From Eubacterium sp. (GTDB lineage: Bacteria; Bacillota; Clostridia; Lachnospirales; Lachnospiraceae): a stretch of DNA of 47,996 bases. A program made the position numbers and the translations under genes. Position 1 is the stretch's first letter. Each line of letters starts with the position of its first letter. The notes below the pieces were generated by a model. The model did not search any database and was not told the origin of the DNA. It was given only the letters and a program-made list of their open reading frames with translations. Below, piece by piece: positions 7,255 to 15,747 of the stretch. The DNA lies in the NCBI GenBank assembly GCA_016292095.1, contig JAEFAB010000006.1, positions 1 to 47,996 of the forward strand, written 5' to 3'.

Positions 7255-7547
7255 TATAAATGCTTTTTTTTCTTTCGGAAAGAATTTGCAACGGTTTCCA
7301 ATGCCAACACTTCATGCTCGTCTAAATCACCAACATTCAGCACCTGGGCATATTCTAGGCCAAGCAAGTAGTCCGTGGTTACATGAAATGTTTGAGCATA
7401 CTTGATTAAAATATCAGGGGATGGAGCACGTTCCCTTAATTCATAAAAAGAAATCATAGAGTCTGATACTCCCAATTGTTTTGCCAATTGATCCTGAGTC
7501 ATTTTTGCATTTTCCCGTAGCATTTTTGCTCTTGTTCCAAAATCCAC
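7254..7547 (-). CDS. XRE-family HTH regulator
   Basis: The protein is 97 aa with a GTG start behind GAGGTGAAAAGAA. Residues 5-60 form a lambda-repressor-type HTH (LRENAKMTQDQLAKQLGVSDSMISFYELRERAPSPDILIKYA); the tail continues with DYLLGL and a basic end RKKKKH. It has no sensor domain. A CAAAC-AAA-GTTTG palindrome sits 33 bp upstream of the start (7580-7592) and may be its own operator. Targets are unknown. Confidence 0.85.
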   Translation of the reverse strand: MDFGTRAKMLRENAKMTQDQLAKQLGVSDSMISFYELRERAPSPDILIKYAQTFHVTTDYLLGLEYAQVLNVGDLDEHEVLALETVANSFRKKKKHL

Positions 7548-7579
7548 TTCTTTTCACCTCGTTTCATATTTTAGTGTAC

Positions 7580-7592
7580 CAAACAAAGTTTG
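7580..7592. promoter_or_regulatory. Possible HTH operator palindrome
   Basis: CAAAC AAA GTTTG is a perfect 5-3-5 inverted repeat in the promoter region of the XRE gene (7254-7547), next to TAAAAT/TACACT sequences on the minus strand. Its size fits XRE operators; the match alone is modest evidence. Confidence 0.4.
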
Positions 7593-7724
7593 AAATATGG
7601 TTAAACAAATTCCTAAGAATGTAGAATTGAAGAAAAAGAGTACCCTTCAAAAAATGCGTATTTTATTCTTTTGACCACTATGGTAAAATGTAGGGGTCGT
7701 CATTACAGAACGAGGAGTAGAACA

Positions 7725-8657
7725 ATGAAAGTCATAAACTTAGTAGAAAACACAGTGGGAAGCAAAGGTTGTGGCGCGGAACACGGACTGAGCTTTTACA
7801 TTGAGACAGAAAAGCACAAAATTTTAATGGACACGGGGGCGACAGATTTGTTTTTGCGTAATGCAGAACAGATGGGAATTGATATGGAACAGGTTGATAC
7901 GGTGATTCTCAGTCATGGACATTATGATCATGGCGGTGGACTTCAGGCGTTTTTGAAGAAGAATCATCAGGCAAAGGTTTATATGCAGAAATCAGCATTT
8001 GGTGATTACTATTCTGTGGATGAAGAAACCGGAAAAGAAAAATATATTGGTTTGAACAAAGAACTGGAAGAACATTCCCAGATTGTGAAAATCGAAGGAA
8101 ATTGGAAAATTGATGAGGAATTGTTCCTGTTTTCAAAAATGAAAAAAACATATCCGATTCCAAAGACAAACCAGCGTTTAAAGAAACGAGTGGGAGATGA
8201 ATTGGTACAGGATGATTTTCAACATGAGCAATGTCTTGTGATACAGCAAAAGGGAAAACAAATCTTGTTTTCCGGTTGTGCTCATCAGGGAATCTTGAAT
8301 ATGATGGATACGTATGTAGAGTTGTTTGGAACGCAGCCGGATGTGGCAATCAGCGGTTTTCATCTGATGCGTAAGAATAAATATCCCAGAGAAGATGTGC
8401 GAACCATCATTGATACTGCACAGCGGCTGGTAAAGTATGATACTCAGTTTTATACCTGTCATTGCACAGGAGAGAAACCTTACGAGGTAATGAAGAAGAT
8501 TATGGGATATCAGCTGAAGGCAATTCATTCCGGAGATGAAATTCCAATCGGTTCCGGAAAAAAGAGAGGCATCAAAGCAGCACCATGGAGTAAAGTTGTG
8601 GCAGGGGCAGCATTGCTTTGTCTGACATTGTCTGTGATACGTAAAGGGAAAAAATAG
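7725..8657 (+). CDS. MBL-fold metallohydrolase with C-terminal membrane tail
   Basis: The start is set at 7725 (GAGGAGTAGAACA upstream), not the in-frame ATG at 7671 that precedes the ribosome binding site. The protein is 310 aa. The metal site is SHGHYDHGG (His64, His66, Asp68, His69), with later SGCAHQGI and TCHCTGEKPY, as in the MBL group annotated as dihydropterin/ribofuranosyl-aminobenzene phosphate synthase-like. The last ~25 residues (VVAGAALLCLTLSVI then RKGKK) form a membrane segment with a basic end, which is unusual for this mostly soluble group and suggests tethering on the cytoplasmic face. Its substrate is unknown. It is preceded by an extended -10, TGGTAAAAT, at 7681-7689. Confidence 0.82.
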   Translation: MKVINLVENTVGSKGCGAEHGLSFYIETEKHKILMDTGATDLFLRNAEQMGIDMEQVDTVILSHGHYDHGGGLQAFLKKNHQAKVYMQKSAFGDYYSVDEETGKEKYIGLNKELEEHSQIVKIEGNWKIDEELFLFSKMKKTYPIPKTNQRLKKRVGDELVQDDFQHEQCLVIQQKGKQILFSGCAHQGILNMMDTYVELFGTQPDVAISGFHLMRKNKYPREDVRTIIDTAQRLVKYDTQFYTCHCTGEKPYEVMKKIMGYQLKAIHSGDEIPIGSGKKRGIKAAPWSKVVAGAALLCLTLSVIRKGKK

Positions 8658-8660
8658 AAA

Positions 8661-8689
8661 TATACATTTAAGATGTTTTTCGATATAAT
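8661..8689 (+). promoter_or_regulatory. Promoter of the Ig-like exported protein gene
   Basis: -35-like TATACA (8661-8666), a 17-bp spacer and a perfect -10 TATAAT (8684-8689) lie 39 bp before the ATG at 8729. Confidence 0.55.
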
Positions 8690-8728
8690 GAGAAGAAGCA
8701 AAAGAAAGAGTATTGGAGGGGAGAAACA

Positions 8729-9601
8729 ATGAAGAAGAAAATCATAGGTTTGTGTATTAGCTCGGTAATTGCATTAGGAGTGTTTGGCGGAACACCGGTT
8801 CTTGCAGAGGAGTTAACGACAGGTGTGGAGACTACAACGGAGGCAGTTCAGGAACAGAAAAGTATTTCTGAATGTGAGATTACCGGAGTGGAAAAGAAGA
8901 CATATTGTGGAACTACAGCAAAGCAGACACTTGAAGTAAAAGACGGTGAGACCGTATTGCAGGAAAATGTTGATTACACATTAAGTTATACCAATGCAGT
9001 GAATGTTGGTACTGCAACAGTTACTGTGGAAGGAATTGGAAACTACAAAGGTACGGTTTCTTTTGAATATCAGATTGAAAAGAAGAAAATCAAAGCAAAG
9101 GTTGTTTTGAAGAAGAAAAATTACCTTTACAAGAAAAAGGGAAAAGTTAAACCGGTTGTTGTGGTAAAAGACGGAAAGACAGTGATTCCAAAGTCCAACT
9201 ATAAAGTGACTTATCCAAAGACAAAAGGAATTGGAACCTATACTGTTAAAGTAAAATTAAAAGGAAATTATTCCGGTACGGGAACTGCAAAGTTCAATAT
9301 TGTACCATATAACACAAAGATATCTCGTTTAACAGGATTTAAAGGCGGTTTCTCTGTTCTTTGGGCAGGTTTAATCGGAGAAAAGTTTAATGAAATGACT
9401 GGTTACGAAGTGGCATATTCTACCGACAAGTCCTTTAAAAAGAAAAAGACAAAGAAATGTTCCAAGAGTTTTCGATTGATGGATATCAGAAAATTGAAAT
9501 CAAAGAAAGTATATTACGTAAAAATCAGAACATTTAAGATGGTTGGTAAGAAATTTGTATATTCGACCTGGTCAGCAAAGAAGACCGTAAAGACGAAATA
9601 A
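8729..9601 (+). CDS. Secreted protein with Ig-like and fibronectin-III-like modules
   Basis: The protein is 290 aa with GGAGGGGAGAAAC before the ATG. There is a signal peptide (IIGLCISSVIALGVFGG, cleavage near VLAEE), a short Thr/Glu linker (TTGVETTTEAVQEQ), then two Ig-like repeats built around LEVKDGETVL..VDYTLSYTNAVNVGTATVTVEGIGNY and a second YKVTYPKTKGIGTYTVKVKL copy. The C-terminal ~90 residues resemble fibronectin type III and end YYVKIRTFKMVGKKF...WSAKK, closely similar to the end of the LRR protein at 22032-23966. It is very Lys-rich. No enzyme motif is seen; a surface or matrix role is inferred. Confidence 0.75.
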   Translation: MKKKIIGLCISSVIALGVFGGTPVLAEELTTGVETTTEAVQEQKSISECEITGVEKKTYCGTTAKQTLEVKDGETVLQENVDYTLSYTNAVNVGTATVTVEGIGNYKGTVSFEYQIEKKKIKAKVVLKKKNYLYKKKGKVKPVVVVKDGKTVIPKSNYKVTYPKTKGIGTYTVKVKLKGNYSGTGTAKFNIVPYNTKISRLTGFKGGFSVLWAGLIGEKFNEMTGYEVAYSTDKSFKKKKTKKCSKSFRLMDIRKLKSKKVYYVKIRTFKMVGKKFVYSTWSAKKTVKTK

Positions 9602-9606
9602 TCAGA

Positions 9607-9640
9607 AAGGGTGCATCCTATTTGGAATGCACCCTTCTTT
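9607..9640. terminator. Terminator between converging genes
   Basis: Arms AAGGGTGCAT (9607-9616) and ATGCACCCTT (9627-9636) are followed by CTTTTAT on the plus strand. The stop codon of the minus-strand permease lies inside the loop (9618-9620). The U-tract is weaker in the minus direction. Confidence 0.8.
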
Positions 9641-10817
9641 TATGAGAAGCTTTCAAGCAAATTATGAATCCCAGACATCCAACAAGGAACATCAGCATTC
9701 GGGATGTGATTGAGTGTGGTCCGCGAATTCCGTGATTAACGGGAAGGACCCATTTAATATATTCAGCAGAAGGAACAGCCGATTGAATGTTAATGAATAC
9801 CGGACAAACAATTAAGTTGATGATAATGAAAATCGGTAAAATGGAAACAAACCGGTTTAAATTGTTCAGTACCAAATGTAGGATTGCAATCAATCCTGTG
9901 GTCATGAAAATATACAAAATCGTATTGTATAAGTCCATCCAAACATTTTCTGATGTTCCGGAAAAGACAATTCCAAAGTAACCGATAATACCGGACATAA
10001 CCGTTGGAAGCATGATATATAAGTAAGACAATGCATTTCTTCGTTTTAACGGAATTTTATCGAAAAATCCGGATTCCATGTCACGGAACAATAAGATGGC
10101 TCCGGACATTGCCGCCAATAAAATCAATGCATAAACCAAACCACGAACCGGCAAGGTCAAATAACTTTGTTCATTGGCATTGTTAATCAACTTGTTTTCT
10201 GAACCATCGGCATAGTAGAAAGAGAAGAAATCAATGTCCAGGGAATCATATTGATTTCGTAAGGCCAGGAGTTCTTCCCAGTCATCTTCCGTAAATGTTT
10301 CCAGGTAAGTGCTGTTGGTCATATAGTTCTTTAAGGCAATAATGGAGAAATCATCGTATATTTCAGAAAAGACGATTTCGTTTGCCAATCGGACAAAGTT
10401 CCGGTCTTTAATCATAACGCATTGAATCAGTGCGGTACCGAAAGGAAGTCCGTCCTGTTTATTTTGAATGTAATTGGTCAGATGCTTTGCAAACTGAGCC
10501 GGAAAATGATAGCCGCATACAGCCGTTCCGTTTTGAACCTCACGGTCCAATCCCTCCGTGGAGTCTACCCGATAGAAAGAGATGGAGCTGCTTTCACGAT
10601 TGCAAAGTGCATCTACAATCTCATCAGCCATTGGATTGGCGCCGACGTTTTCTTCGTAAATTGCAACGCGCATAATCTTTTCGTCTTTACCGGACATGTT
10701 TTTCAATCCAAAGGACAACAATGGAATAGATAAGATTGTAATAATAAATAACGGCTTCTTTAAATATCGCTTTGTTAAAAGAAGAATCCATATTAAAGTT
10801 TTTTTCAATTGATTCAT
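9618..10817 (-). CDS. ABC-2 type transporter permease, second subunit
   Basis: The protein is 399 aa. It has an N-terminal membrane segment (ITILSIPLLSFGL), a long extracytoplasmic domain with small-peptide-like beta pattern (MRVAIYEENVGANP...DALCNRESSSISFYRVDS), and five to six hydrophobic segments from about residue 220 (LVYALILLAAMSGAILLF and onward). This is the ABC-2/YhgE-like permease architecture. It pairs with the permease encoded 14 bp upstream and the ATPase before that. The exported substrate is not deducible; many such cassettes in Bacillota export lipids, peptides or drugs. It ends in the shared terminator at 9607-9640. Confidence 0.8.
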   Translation of the reverse strand: MNQLKKTLIWILLLTKRYLKKPLFIITILSIPLLSFGLKNMSGKDEKIMRVAIYEENVGANPMADEIVDALCNRESSSISFYRVDSTEGLDREVQNGTAVCGYHFPAQFAKHLTNYIQNKQDGLPFGTALIQCVMIKDRNFVRLANEIVFSEIYDDFSIIALKNYMTNSTYLETFTEDDWEELLALRNQYDSLDIDFFSFYYADGSENKLINNANEQSYLTLPVRGLVYALILLAAMSGAILLFRDMESGFFDKIPLKRRNALSYLYIMLPTVMSGIIGYFGIVFSGTSENVWMDLYNTILYIFMTTGLIAILHLVLNNLNRFVSILPIFIIINLIVCPVFINIQSAVPSAEYIKWVLPVNHGIRGPHSITSRMLMFLVGCLGFIICLKASHKRRVHSK

Positions 10818-10831
10818 AGGCTCTCCTTGAT

Positions 10832-12022
10832 TTATTTGCGGATTTTATAGTTTCTGGCGATTACCGAAAGGGCAATCAAAAGGACACTGTGCAACATCAT
10901 AAGACCAAAGTGGAAAATCCAGGTCTGGTGCAGCATACAATCCTGTGCGTAGTCAAGCATTAACCTTGTTACCGTAAAACGGGACAAACTCACAAAAGAT
11001 TTTGGAAGCATGGACAGTGGGAAGAAATATCCGGAAATAAATCCCAGGGATATTACCAGCACAAACAAGGTTAGAATGGCATTGGCTGTATTTTCAATCA
11101 ATTCATAAACAAATATTAGCAGAGCACAAACCGGGATGAGAACAGGGAAGATACAAAGCGCTCCCATAAAATATTCCGGTTTTACAAAAAGAATAATAAT
11201 TAAAATCAGCAAATACAGAATGCTGTAACAAAACAGCAACGCCAAATAACGGGCTAAAATCTGATAAAGACTGCTGACTCCGGAAATGCGTAATTTTCGT
11301 TCCAAATCGTGCTGATGTCTGGAAAGAAAACCGGAACTCTGCAAGCCCAACAATAAGAAAATCAGAATTAATCCGACGCAGATGTAATAGGTCGTAAAGG
11401 ACATATTATCTGTCGGAGTGACAAGCTTTGGTGCATAAATATTATTTCTGTTTAACAGCAAGTTGATAAAAGGCATGGTCAGAGCCAAATCATATTCTGT
11501 TCCGTTAATCACATTGCGATCCTGCAGAAATTCCCGCATGGAATAAAAGCAACGTTCCGACAGTTCCACATACTTGGTGGCAACACCGGTTAAATCGGAG
11601 ATGACAAAGCTGACTACCGTAGCGGGAGCACCACCGTAACGGATTTCGATTTTGGTGTCGTATCCCATAACCATATCATCAAAAAAGTTCTCCGGAATTA
11701 CAAAGGCTACATCATATTTTCCACTCCTTAACCCCTCCAGAGCTTCTTCCTGATCCACCTCATTGAGTTTAAAGTTTGTCTTTTTGGTGGAAATGGAATT
11801 CACTGCATCCATTACCAAATCCGTATATCTGTTTTCCTCGGTTTGAACCAGTGCAACATTGTAGGAAGCTTCAACTTCATTGAAATTCTTCTGGACCCCA
11901 AAGGAAATCAGGGAAAGGCCTGCGATAATGGCAGCAAAAATAATCATTCCCATGAACATGGAAGGAATGGAATTTTTAACTCTCTTCAGTTCCAATAAAA
12001 ATAATAATTTCCATTTAGTCAT
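10832..12022 (-). CDS. ABC-2 type transporter permease, first subunit
   Basis: The protein is 396 aa, of the same build as the following permease: membrane segment at 20-45 (IPSMFMGMIIFAAIIAGLSLI), an extracytoplasmic domain (YNVALVQTEENRYTDLVMDAV...), and a C-terminal set of membrane helices (YYICVGLILIFLLLGL; LFCYSILYLLILIIILF; LTLFVLVISLGFISGYFF; a last one near 370-390). It overlaps the ATPase gene by 8 bp, so the two are coupled. The two permeases probably form a heterodimer with a dimer of the ATPase (inference from the ABC-2 family). Confidence 0.82.
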   Translation of the reverse strand: MTKWKLLFLLELKRVKNSIPSMFMGMIIFAAIIAGLSLISFGVQKNFNEVEASYNVALVQTEENRYTDLVMDAVNSISTKKTNFKLNEVDQEEALEGLRSGKYDVAFVIPENFFDDMVMGYDTKIEIRYGGAPATVVSFVISDLTGVATKYVELSERCFYSMREFLQDRNVINGTEYDLALTMPFINLLLNRNNIYAPKLVTPTDNMSFTTYYICVGLILIFLLLGLQSSGFLSRHQHDLERKLRISGVSSLYQILARYLALLFCYSILYLLILIIILFVKPEYFMGALCIFPVLIPVCALLIFVYELIENTANAILTLFVLVISLGFISGYFFPLSMLPKSFVSLSRFTVTRLMLDYAQDCMLHQTWIFHFGLMMLHSVLLIALSVIARNYKIRK

Positions 12023-12713
12023 GTTTCTGTTCCTTTAAATCCTTTGTTAAAGTGTGAAGATCCGTGTATTCATAAGGGGAAAGAAGACCATCGTTCAGAA
12101 GATAAATTCGATCGCAAAGAGAAATTTCTCCTTCTTCATGGGTGGCAATGATGACAATGCCTCCCTCTTTTGTAAAAGTCTTAATATATTGGGCAATAAT
12201 TTCTTTGCAATCAATATCCAGACTGGCAGATGGTTCATCCATTAAAAGAACCGGTGGCTGGTTCGCCATGGAACAGCCGATACTGAGTCTTTTCTTCATT
12301 CCGCCGGATAATTGAGAAACTTTTTTGTCAATAAAATGGTCAATTCCCAATGCTTTTAAAATACCATCCTCCAAGGCCTCATCCAGGGACAGTTTTGCAC
12401 CGGTGTACCAAAGTCGAAGATTATCTTTTACAGACAAGTCTTCCATTAACGGATTGTTCTGAGGAACGTAACCGATGTTATCTTCAAAATTCTGTGATTG
12501 AAGGAGGTTTTCCTCATCCAGATAAACACTACCATTGTCCGGGTAAACCAGTCCGGCCATGCAACTGAGCAGTGTGGTTTTACCACAACCGTTCAATCCC
12601 AAAATTCCGATACATTCGCCGGAGTGGGCATAAAAATTAATATCTCGAAGGATTTCTTTTCCTTTTTTTGTATATTTTTTTCTGATGTTTTGAACTTCGA
12701 TTTTTTCTACCAT
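12015..12713 (-). CDS. ABC transporter ATP-binding protein
   Basis: The protein is 232 aa. Walker A is GLNGCGKTT at 39-47, the Q-loop is GYVPQNNPL, the signature is LSGGMKKRLSIG, Walker B is VLLMDEPSASLD and the H-loop is IIATHEE. All catalytic elements are present. It is first in a three-gene operon with two permeases. The start codon follows GGAGTAGAAA. A minus-strand promoter is plausible at about 12763-12800 (TTGGTT, 17-bp spacer, TATAAT), divergent from the DUF1015 gene. Confidence 0.9.
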   Translation of the reverse strand: MVEKIEVQNIRKKYTKKGKEILRDINFYAHSGECIGILGLNGCGKTTLLSCMAGLVYPDNGSVYLDEENLLQSQNFEDNIGYVPQNNPLMEDLSVKDNLRLWYTGAKLSLDEALEDGILKALGIDHFIDKKVSQLSGGMKKRLSIGCSMANQPPVLLMDEPSASLDIDCKEIIAQYIKTFTKEGGIVIIATHEEGEISLCDRIYLLNDGLLSPYEYTDLHTLTKDLKEQKHD

Positions 12714-12822
12714 TTTCTACTCCAAATTACTCAATAAAAAACCAATGTGTATATAGTAAAATTATAACATAGAACAGGCAGTGAACCAACTAAAAAAATG
12801 GGTACTAATCTGGGAAAGTCTG

Positions 12823-12831
12823 TGATAAAAT
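12823..12831 (+). promoter_or_regulatory. Extended -10 promoter of the DUF1015 gene
   Basis: TGATAAAAT (TG-n-TAAAAT) lies 33 bp before the ATG at 12865; no strong -35 is seen, as is usual for extended -10 promoters. Confidence 0.45.
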
Positions 12832-12864
12832 AGACGGAGAAAATCACGGAAGAAGAGGTAGAAT

Positions 12865-14052
12865 ATGAGTTATTTTAAACCGGCAGATATCTTGCTGCCA
12901 AAAAAGGATTTTGAAAAATGGTCGGTAATCGCCTGTGACCAGCACACATCAGAACCGGAGTACTGGGAAGATGTACAAAAGATTGTAGGAGATGCACCGT
13001 CAGCATTGAATATTATGCTTCCGGAAGTATGGCTGAAGGAAGATAATCAGGAAAGCGTGGAAAAGATTAATCAGACAATGATTGACTATCTGAACGGAGA
13101 TGTTTTTGAAGAACATAAGAACGCTATGATTTATGTAGAGCGTAAAATCGGAGATCAGATTCGCAAAGGTCTGGTCGGTGTAATTGATTTGGAAGACTAT
13201 GATTATCACAAGAACAGTAAGACAATGATTCGTGCCACGGAAGAAACGGTTGAAGACCGTCTTCCGCCAAGAATCCAGATTCGTAAAGATGCATCTTTGG
13301 AGATGCCACACATTCTTTTGTTATTTGATGATCCTACACGTTCCGTTGTGAAACCACTGGAAGCAAAAAAACAGGAACTGGAAGTGGCTTATGATTTTGA
13401 ATTAATGAAAAACGGCGGACATATTTCCGGTTGGTTTTTAGATGAAAAGACCGTAGAAGAAGTTCAGCACGCTCTGGAAAAACTGTTGGAAGCAAATGAA
13501 GATTTACTTTTTGTTGTGGGAGATGGAAATCATTCTCTGGCAGCTGCAAAAGAAAGTTATTTGTTAACAAAGAATCCGAATGCCAGATATGCTTTGGTGG
13601 AACTGGAAAATGTTCACGACAGAAGCATTGCGTTCGAACCGATTTACCGTGTGTTATTCAACGTGGATGCTCAGGATTTTATTGAACAGTTCGTAGCATA
13701 CACCAAGGAAAACGGCGGTGAGGAAACACAGTATTTTGAATGTATTACCAAAGAGGAAACAGGAACCATCGAAGTCAATGCGACAGCCAAACTTCCGATT
13801 GGTACCTTACAGACCTTTATTGACATCTATCTCAAAGAACATCCGGAAATGAATATTGACTATATTCATGGAGTGGAAACAGTCCGGAATCTGTGTAAAG
13901 AGGAAGGTGTTTTGGGATTCCTGTTTGAAGGAATGAAAAAAGAAGAATTGTTCCCGGCAGTTCGAGCAGACGGTTCCCTTCCAAGAAAGACTTTTTCAAT
14001 GGGACATGCGGATGAAAAGAGATTCTATATCGAGTCCAGAAAGATTCGATAG
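12865..14052 (+). CDS. DUF1015 family protein
   Basis: The protein is 395 aa, near the family's usual ~400. It starts MSYFKPADILLPKKDFEKWSV and has the conserved ACDQHTSEPEYW, GDGNHSLAAAK and GHADEKRF-type segments of DUF1015 (COG4198). GDGNHSLA is reminiscent of a catalytic His/Asp motif, but I know no experimentally agreed function for this branch. It stands alone, divergent from the ABC operon, and is followed by a hairpin at 14112-14133. Confidence 0.85.
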   Translation: MSYFKPADILLPKKDFEKWSVIACDQHTSEPEYWEDVQKIVGDAPSALNIMLPEVWLKEDNQESVEKINQTMIDYLNGDVFEEHKNAMIYVERKIGDQIRKGLVGVIDLEDYDYHKNSKTMIRATEETVEDRLPPRIQIRKDASLEMPHILLLFDDPTRSVVKPLEAKKQELEVAYDFELMKNGGHISGWFLDEKTVEEVQHALEKLLEANEDLLFVVGDGNHSLAAAKESYLLTKNPNARYALVELENVHDRSIAFEPIYRVLFNVDAQDFIEQFVAYTKENGGEETQYFECITKEETGTIEVNATAKLPIGTLQTFIDIYLKEHPEMNIDYIHGVETVRNLCKEEGVLGFLFEGMKKEELFPAVRADGSLPRKTFSMGHADEKRFYIESRKIR

Positions 14053-14079
14053 GAAATTGCTAAATATGGAAAATATTTC

Positions 14080-14108
14080 TTGTTAAAAAAATATCAATGT
14101 GATACTAT
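14080..14108 (+). promoter_or_regulatory. Promoter of the L,D-transpeptidase gene
   Basis: TTGTTA (14080-14085), a 17-bp spacer and TACTAT (14103-14108) make a good housekeeping promoter. The expected transcription start falls inside the hairpin at 14112-14133, so that hairpin can act both as upstream terminator and as part of the new 5' end. Confidence 0.6.
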
Positions 14109-14111
14109 TAG

Positions 14112-14145
14112 AGGTGGCGGATTATCGCCACCTTTAACTATTTTT
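14112..14145 (+). terminator. Hairpin terminator after the DUF1015 gene
   Basis: Arms AGGTGGCG (14112-14119) and CGCCACCT (14126-14133) surround a 6-nt loop; TTAACTATTTTT follows. The U-tract is interrupted, so efficiency may be moderate. Confidence 0.65.
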
Positions 14146-14187
14146 AGAGACAATTTTGCATTTTACAAAAATCTCAGGAGACGAAAA

Positions 14188-15621
14188 ATGAGTGTAGAGG
14201 AAAAAGTACGAAAAATTCGTCGCAGTAAAATTCTTTATAGCGTCTTATTGATTGTCGTTTCCGTTGTGGGCCTTGGATTTTTCTATGTATCCACGACTTA
14301 TCAGATGGAATTTTCAAAAGGAACGAAAATCAATGGAATTGATGTTAGCGGAATGACTGTAGATGAAGCAGAAAAGAAATTAGACTCTAGTGCAAAAAAC
14401 TATCAGATTACATTGAAATTCAGAGAAGAAAAGACAGAGACGATTTCAGGAAAAGATATTGATTTTGCCTATGTAAATCAGTATAACGTTCAGGAAATAT
14501 TGGATGAACAAAACGGAATCACCTGGTTTTGGGAAAGAGATGATAAAGATTACCAGGTAGAAGGAAAGTATTCTCTTAGCAAATTGCAGGACATTGTTAA
14601 AAAACTTCCTGAATTGGATAAAAAGAATATGATTCGTCCGAAAGATGCAAGTCCTGTGTATGAAAGCGGAACATTTGCAGTGGCACCGGAAGTTCCGGGA
14701 ACTACAATGAAGATTAAGACAGCAGTGTCTTATGTGGAGACTGCTTTAAAGGAAAGTAAAGATTCGCTGGATATGGAGGAAGCATATCAGAGCCCTGAAG
14801 TATTATCAGACGATGAAGCACTGAATAATCAGATTTTGAAATTGAATGATTTGGTAGGTGTTAGCATTACATACAATTTGCCGGATGGCAGCAAAGAGGT
14901 TCTGTCAGGAACTCAGTTAGTAAAGTGGCTGGTAAAAGACAAGAACGGAAATTATGTAAAAAAGAAATCTGTTTGGGATAAGCATATGAAGAAGTATGTT
15001 TCCAAACTGGCTAAAAAAGTTAATACGATTGGAAAACCACGTAAGTTTAAGACTTCTGCCGGAAAAGAAATTACTCTGGTGGCAAGTCCATACTACGGAT
15101 GGAAAATTGATGAAGAAAAAGAACTGGAAAAACTGTCCAAAGAACTGAAAAAGCGACAGGACGTTGAGAGAGAACCGGTTTATTCTATGAAAGAAGCAGC
15201 TCCTTCTACAAACAACTACGGATTTGGAAAAACCTATTGTGAAGTTGATTTAGGGAAGCAGCATTTGTGGGTTTATGTGAAAGGTAAGAAAAAGCTGGAG
15301 ACAGATGTTGTTTCCGGTAAGAATGATCCGAAGCATAAAACACCGGCAGGAGCTTTTACCGCTTATGATAAGCGTCAAAATAAAATCCTTCGAGGAGACC
15401 GAAGACCGAACGGTCGTTATGAATACGAAACGAAAGTCAGCTATTGGATTCGTTTAACGCCGACCGGTGTAGGACTTCATGATGCAGCTTGGAGACCAAG
15501 ATTTGGTGGTAACATTTGGGTTGCCGGAGGCTCTCATGGATGTATTAATTTGCCGGCAGGAGCAGCGGCACAAATTTATCAGTTGATTTCAAATGGTGAT
15601 CCAATCATCGTTTATTATTAA
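14188..15621 (+). CDS. L,D-transpeptidase (YkuD) with PG_binding_4 domains
   Basis: The start is taken at 14188 after CAGGAGACGAAAA; an upstream in-frame ATG at 14080 overlaps the promoter. The protein is 477 aa: cytoplasmic N-terminus, one membrane segment (ILYSVLLIVVSVVGLGFFYV), two peptidoglycan-binding-4-like regions (first around FSKGTKINGIDVSGMTVDEA), then the YkuD domain with GLHDAAWRP and SHGCINLP, where Cys452 is the nucleophile. It cross-links meso-DAP residues (3-3 links) in the wall, which fits the presence of ddh nearby. It faces outside the membrane. Length and order match the Ykud/ErfK group of Lachnospiraceae. Confidence 0.92.
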   Translation: MSVEEKVRKIRRSKILYSVLLIVVSVVGLGFFYVSTTYQMEFSKGTKINGIDVSGMTVDEAEKKLDSSAKNYQITLKFREEKTETISGKDIDFAYVNQYNVQEILDEQNGITWFWERDDKDYQVEGKYSLSKLQDIVKKLPELDKKNMIRPKDASPVYESGTFAVAPEVPGTTMKIKTAVSYVETALKESKDSLDMEEAYQSPEVLSDDEALNNQILKLNDLVGVSITYNLPDGSKEVLSGTQLVKWLVKDKNGNYVKKKSVWDKHMKKYVSKLAKKVNTIGKPRKFKTSAGKEITLVASPYYGWKIDEEKELEKLSKELKKRQDVEREPVYSMKEAAPSTNNYGFGKTYCEVDLGKQHLWVYVKGKKKLETDVVSGKNDPKHKTPAGAFTAYDKRQNKILRGDRRPNGRYEYETKVSYWIRLTPTGVGLHDAAWRPRFGGNIWVAGGSHGCINLPAGAAAQIYQLISNGDPIIVYY

Positions 15622-15632
15622 AGTGCATTTAT

Positions 15633-15672
15633 AAGAAGAGGCTTCTGGTGGAGGCCTTTTCTTAAGTTTTTT
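15633..15672 (+). terminator. Terminator after the L,D-transpeptidase gene
   Basis: A 10-bp stem, AAGAAGAGGC (15633-15642) with GCCTTTTCTT (15654-15663) including one G-U pair, is followed by AAGTTTTTTT. Confidence 0.8.
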
Positions 15673-15694
15673 TGTAGTGTTTTTGATGGAAATG

Positions 15695-15703
15695 TGTTAT
15701 ACT
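15695..15703 (+). promoter_or_regulatory. Extended -10 promoter of the binding-protein gene
   Basis: TGTTATACT (TG-n-TATACT) lies 44 bp before the ATG at 15748, directly after the previous terminator. There is no convincing -35 at the ideal distance. Confidence 0.45.
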
Positions 15704-15747
15704 AAAATCGACAGTTAGTGGATTCGGAGTAAACAGGAGGGACATTT

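Noticed and set aside
7135-7371. Plus-strand ORF of 78 codons after the DUF4832 gene
   Set aside because: It runs through the terminator at 7212-7254 and the antisense of the HTH gene, with no ribosome binding site.
8178-8729. Minus-strand ORF opposite the MBL-fold gene
   Set aside because: No recognisable protein pattern, and it overlaps a clearly real gene and its downstream promoter region.
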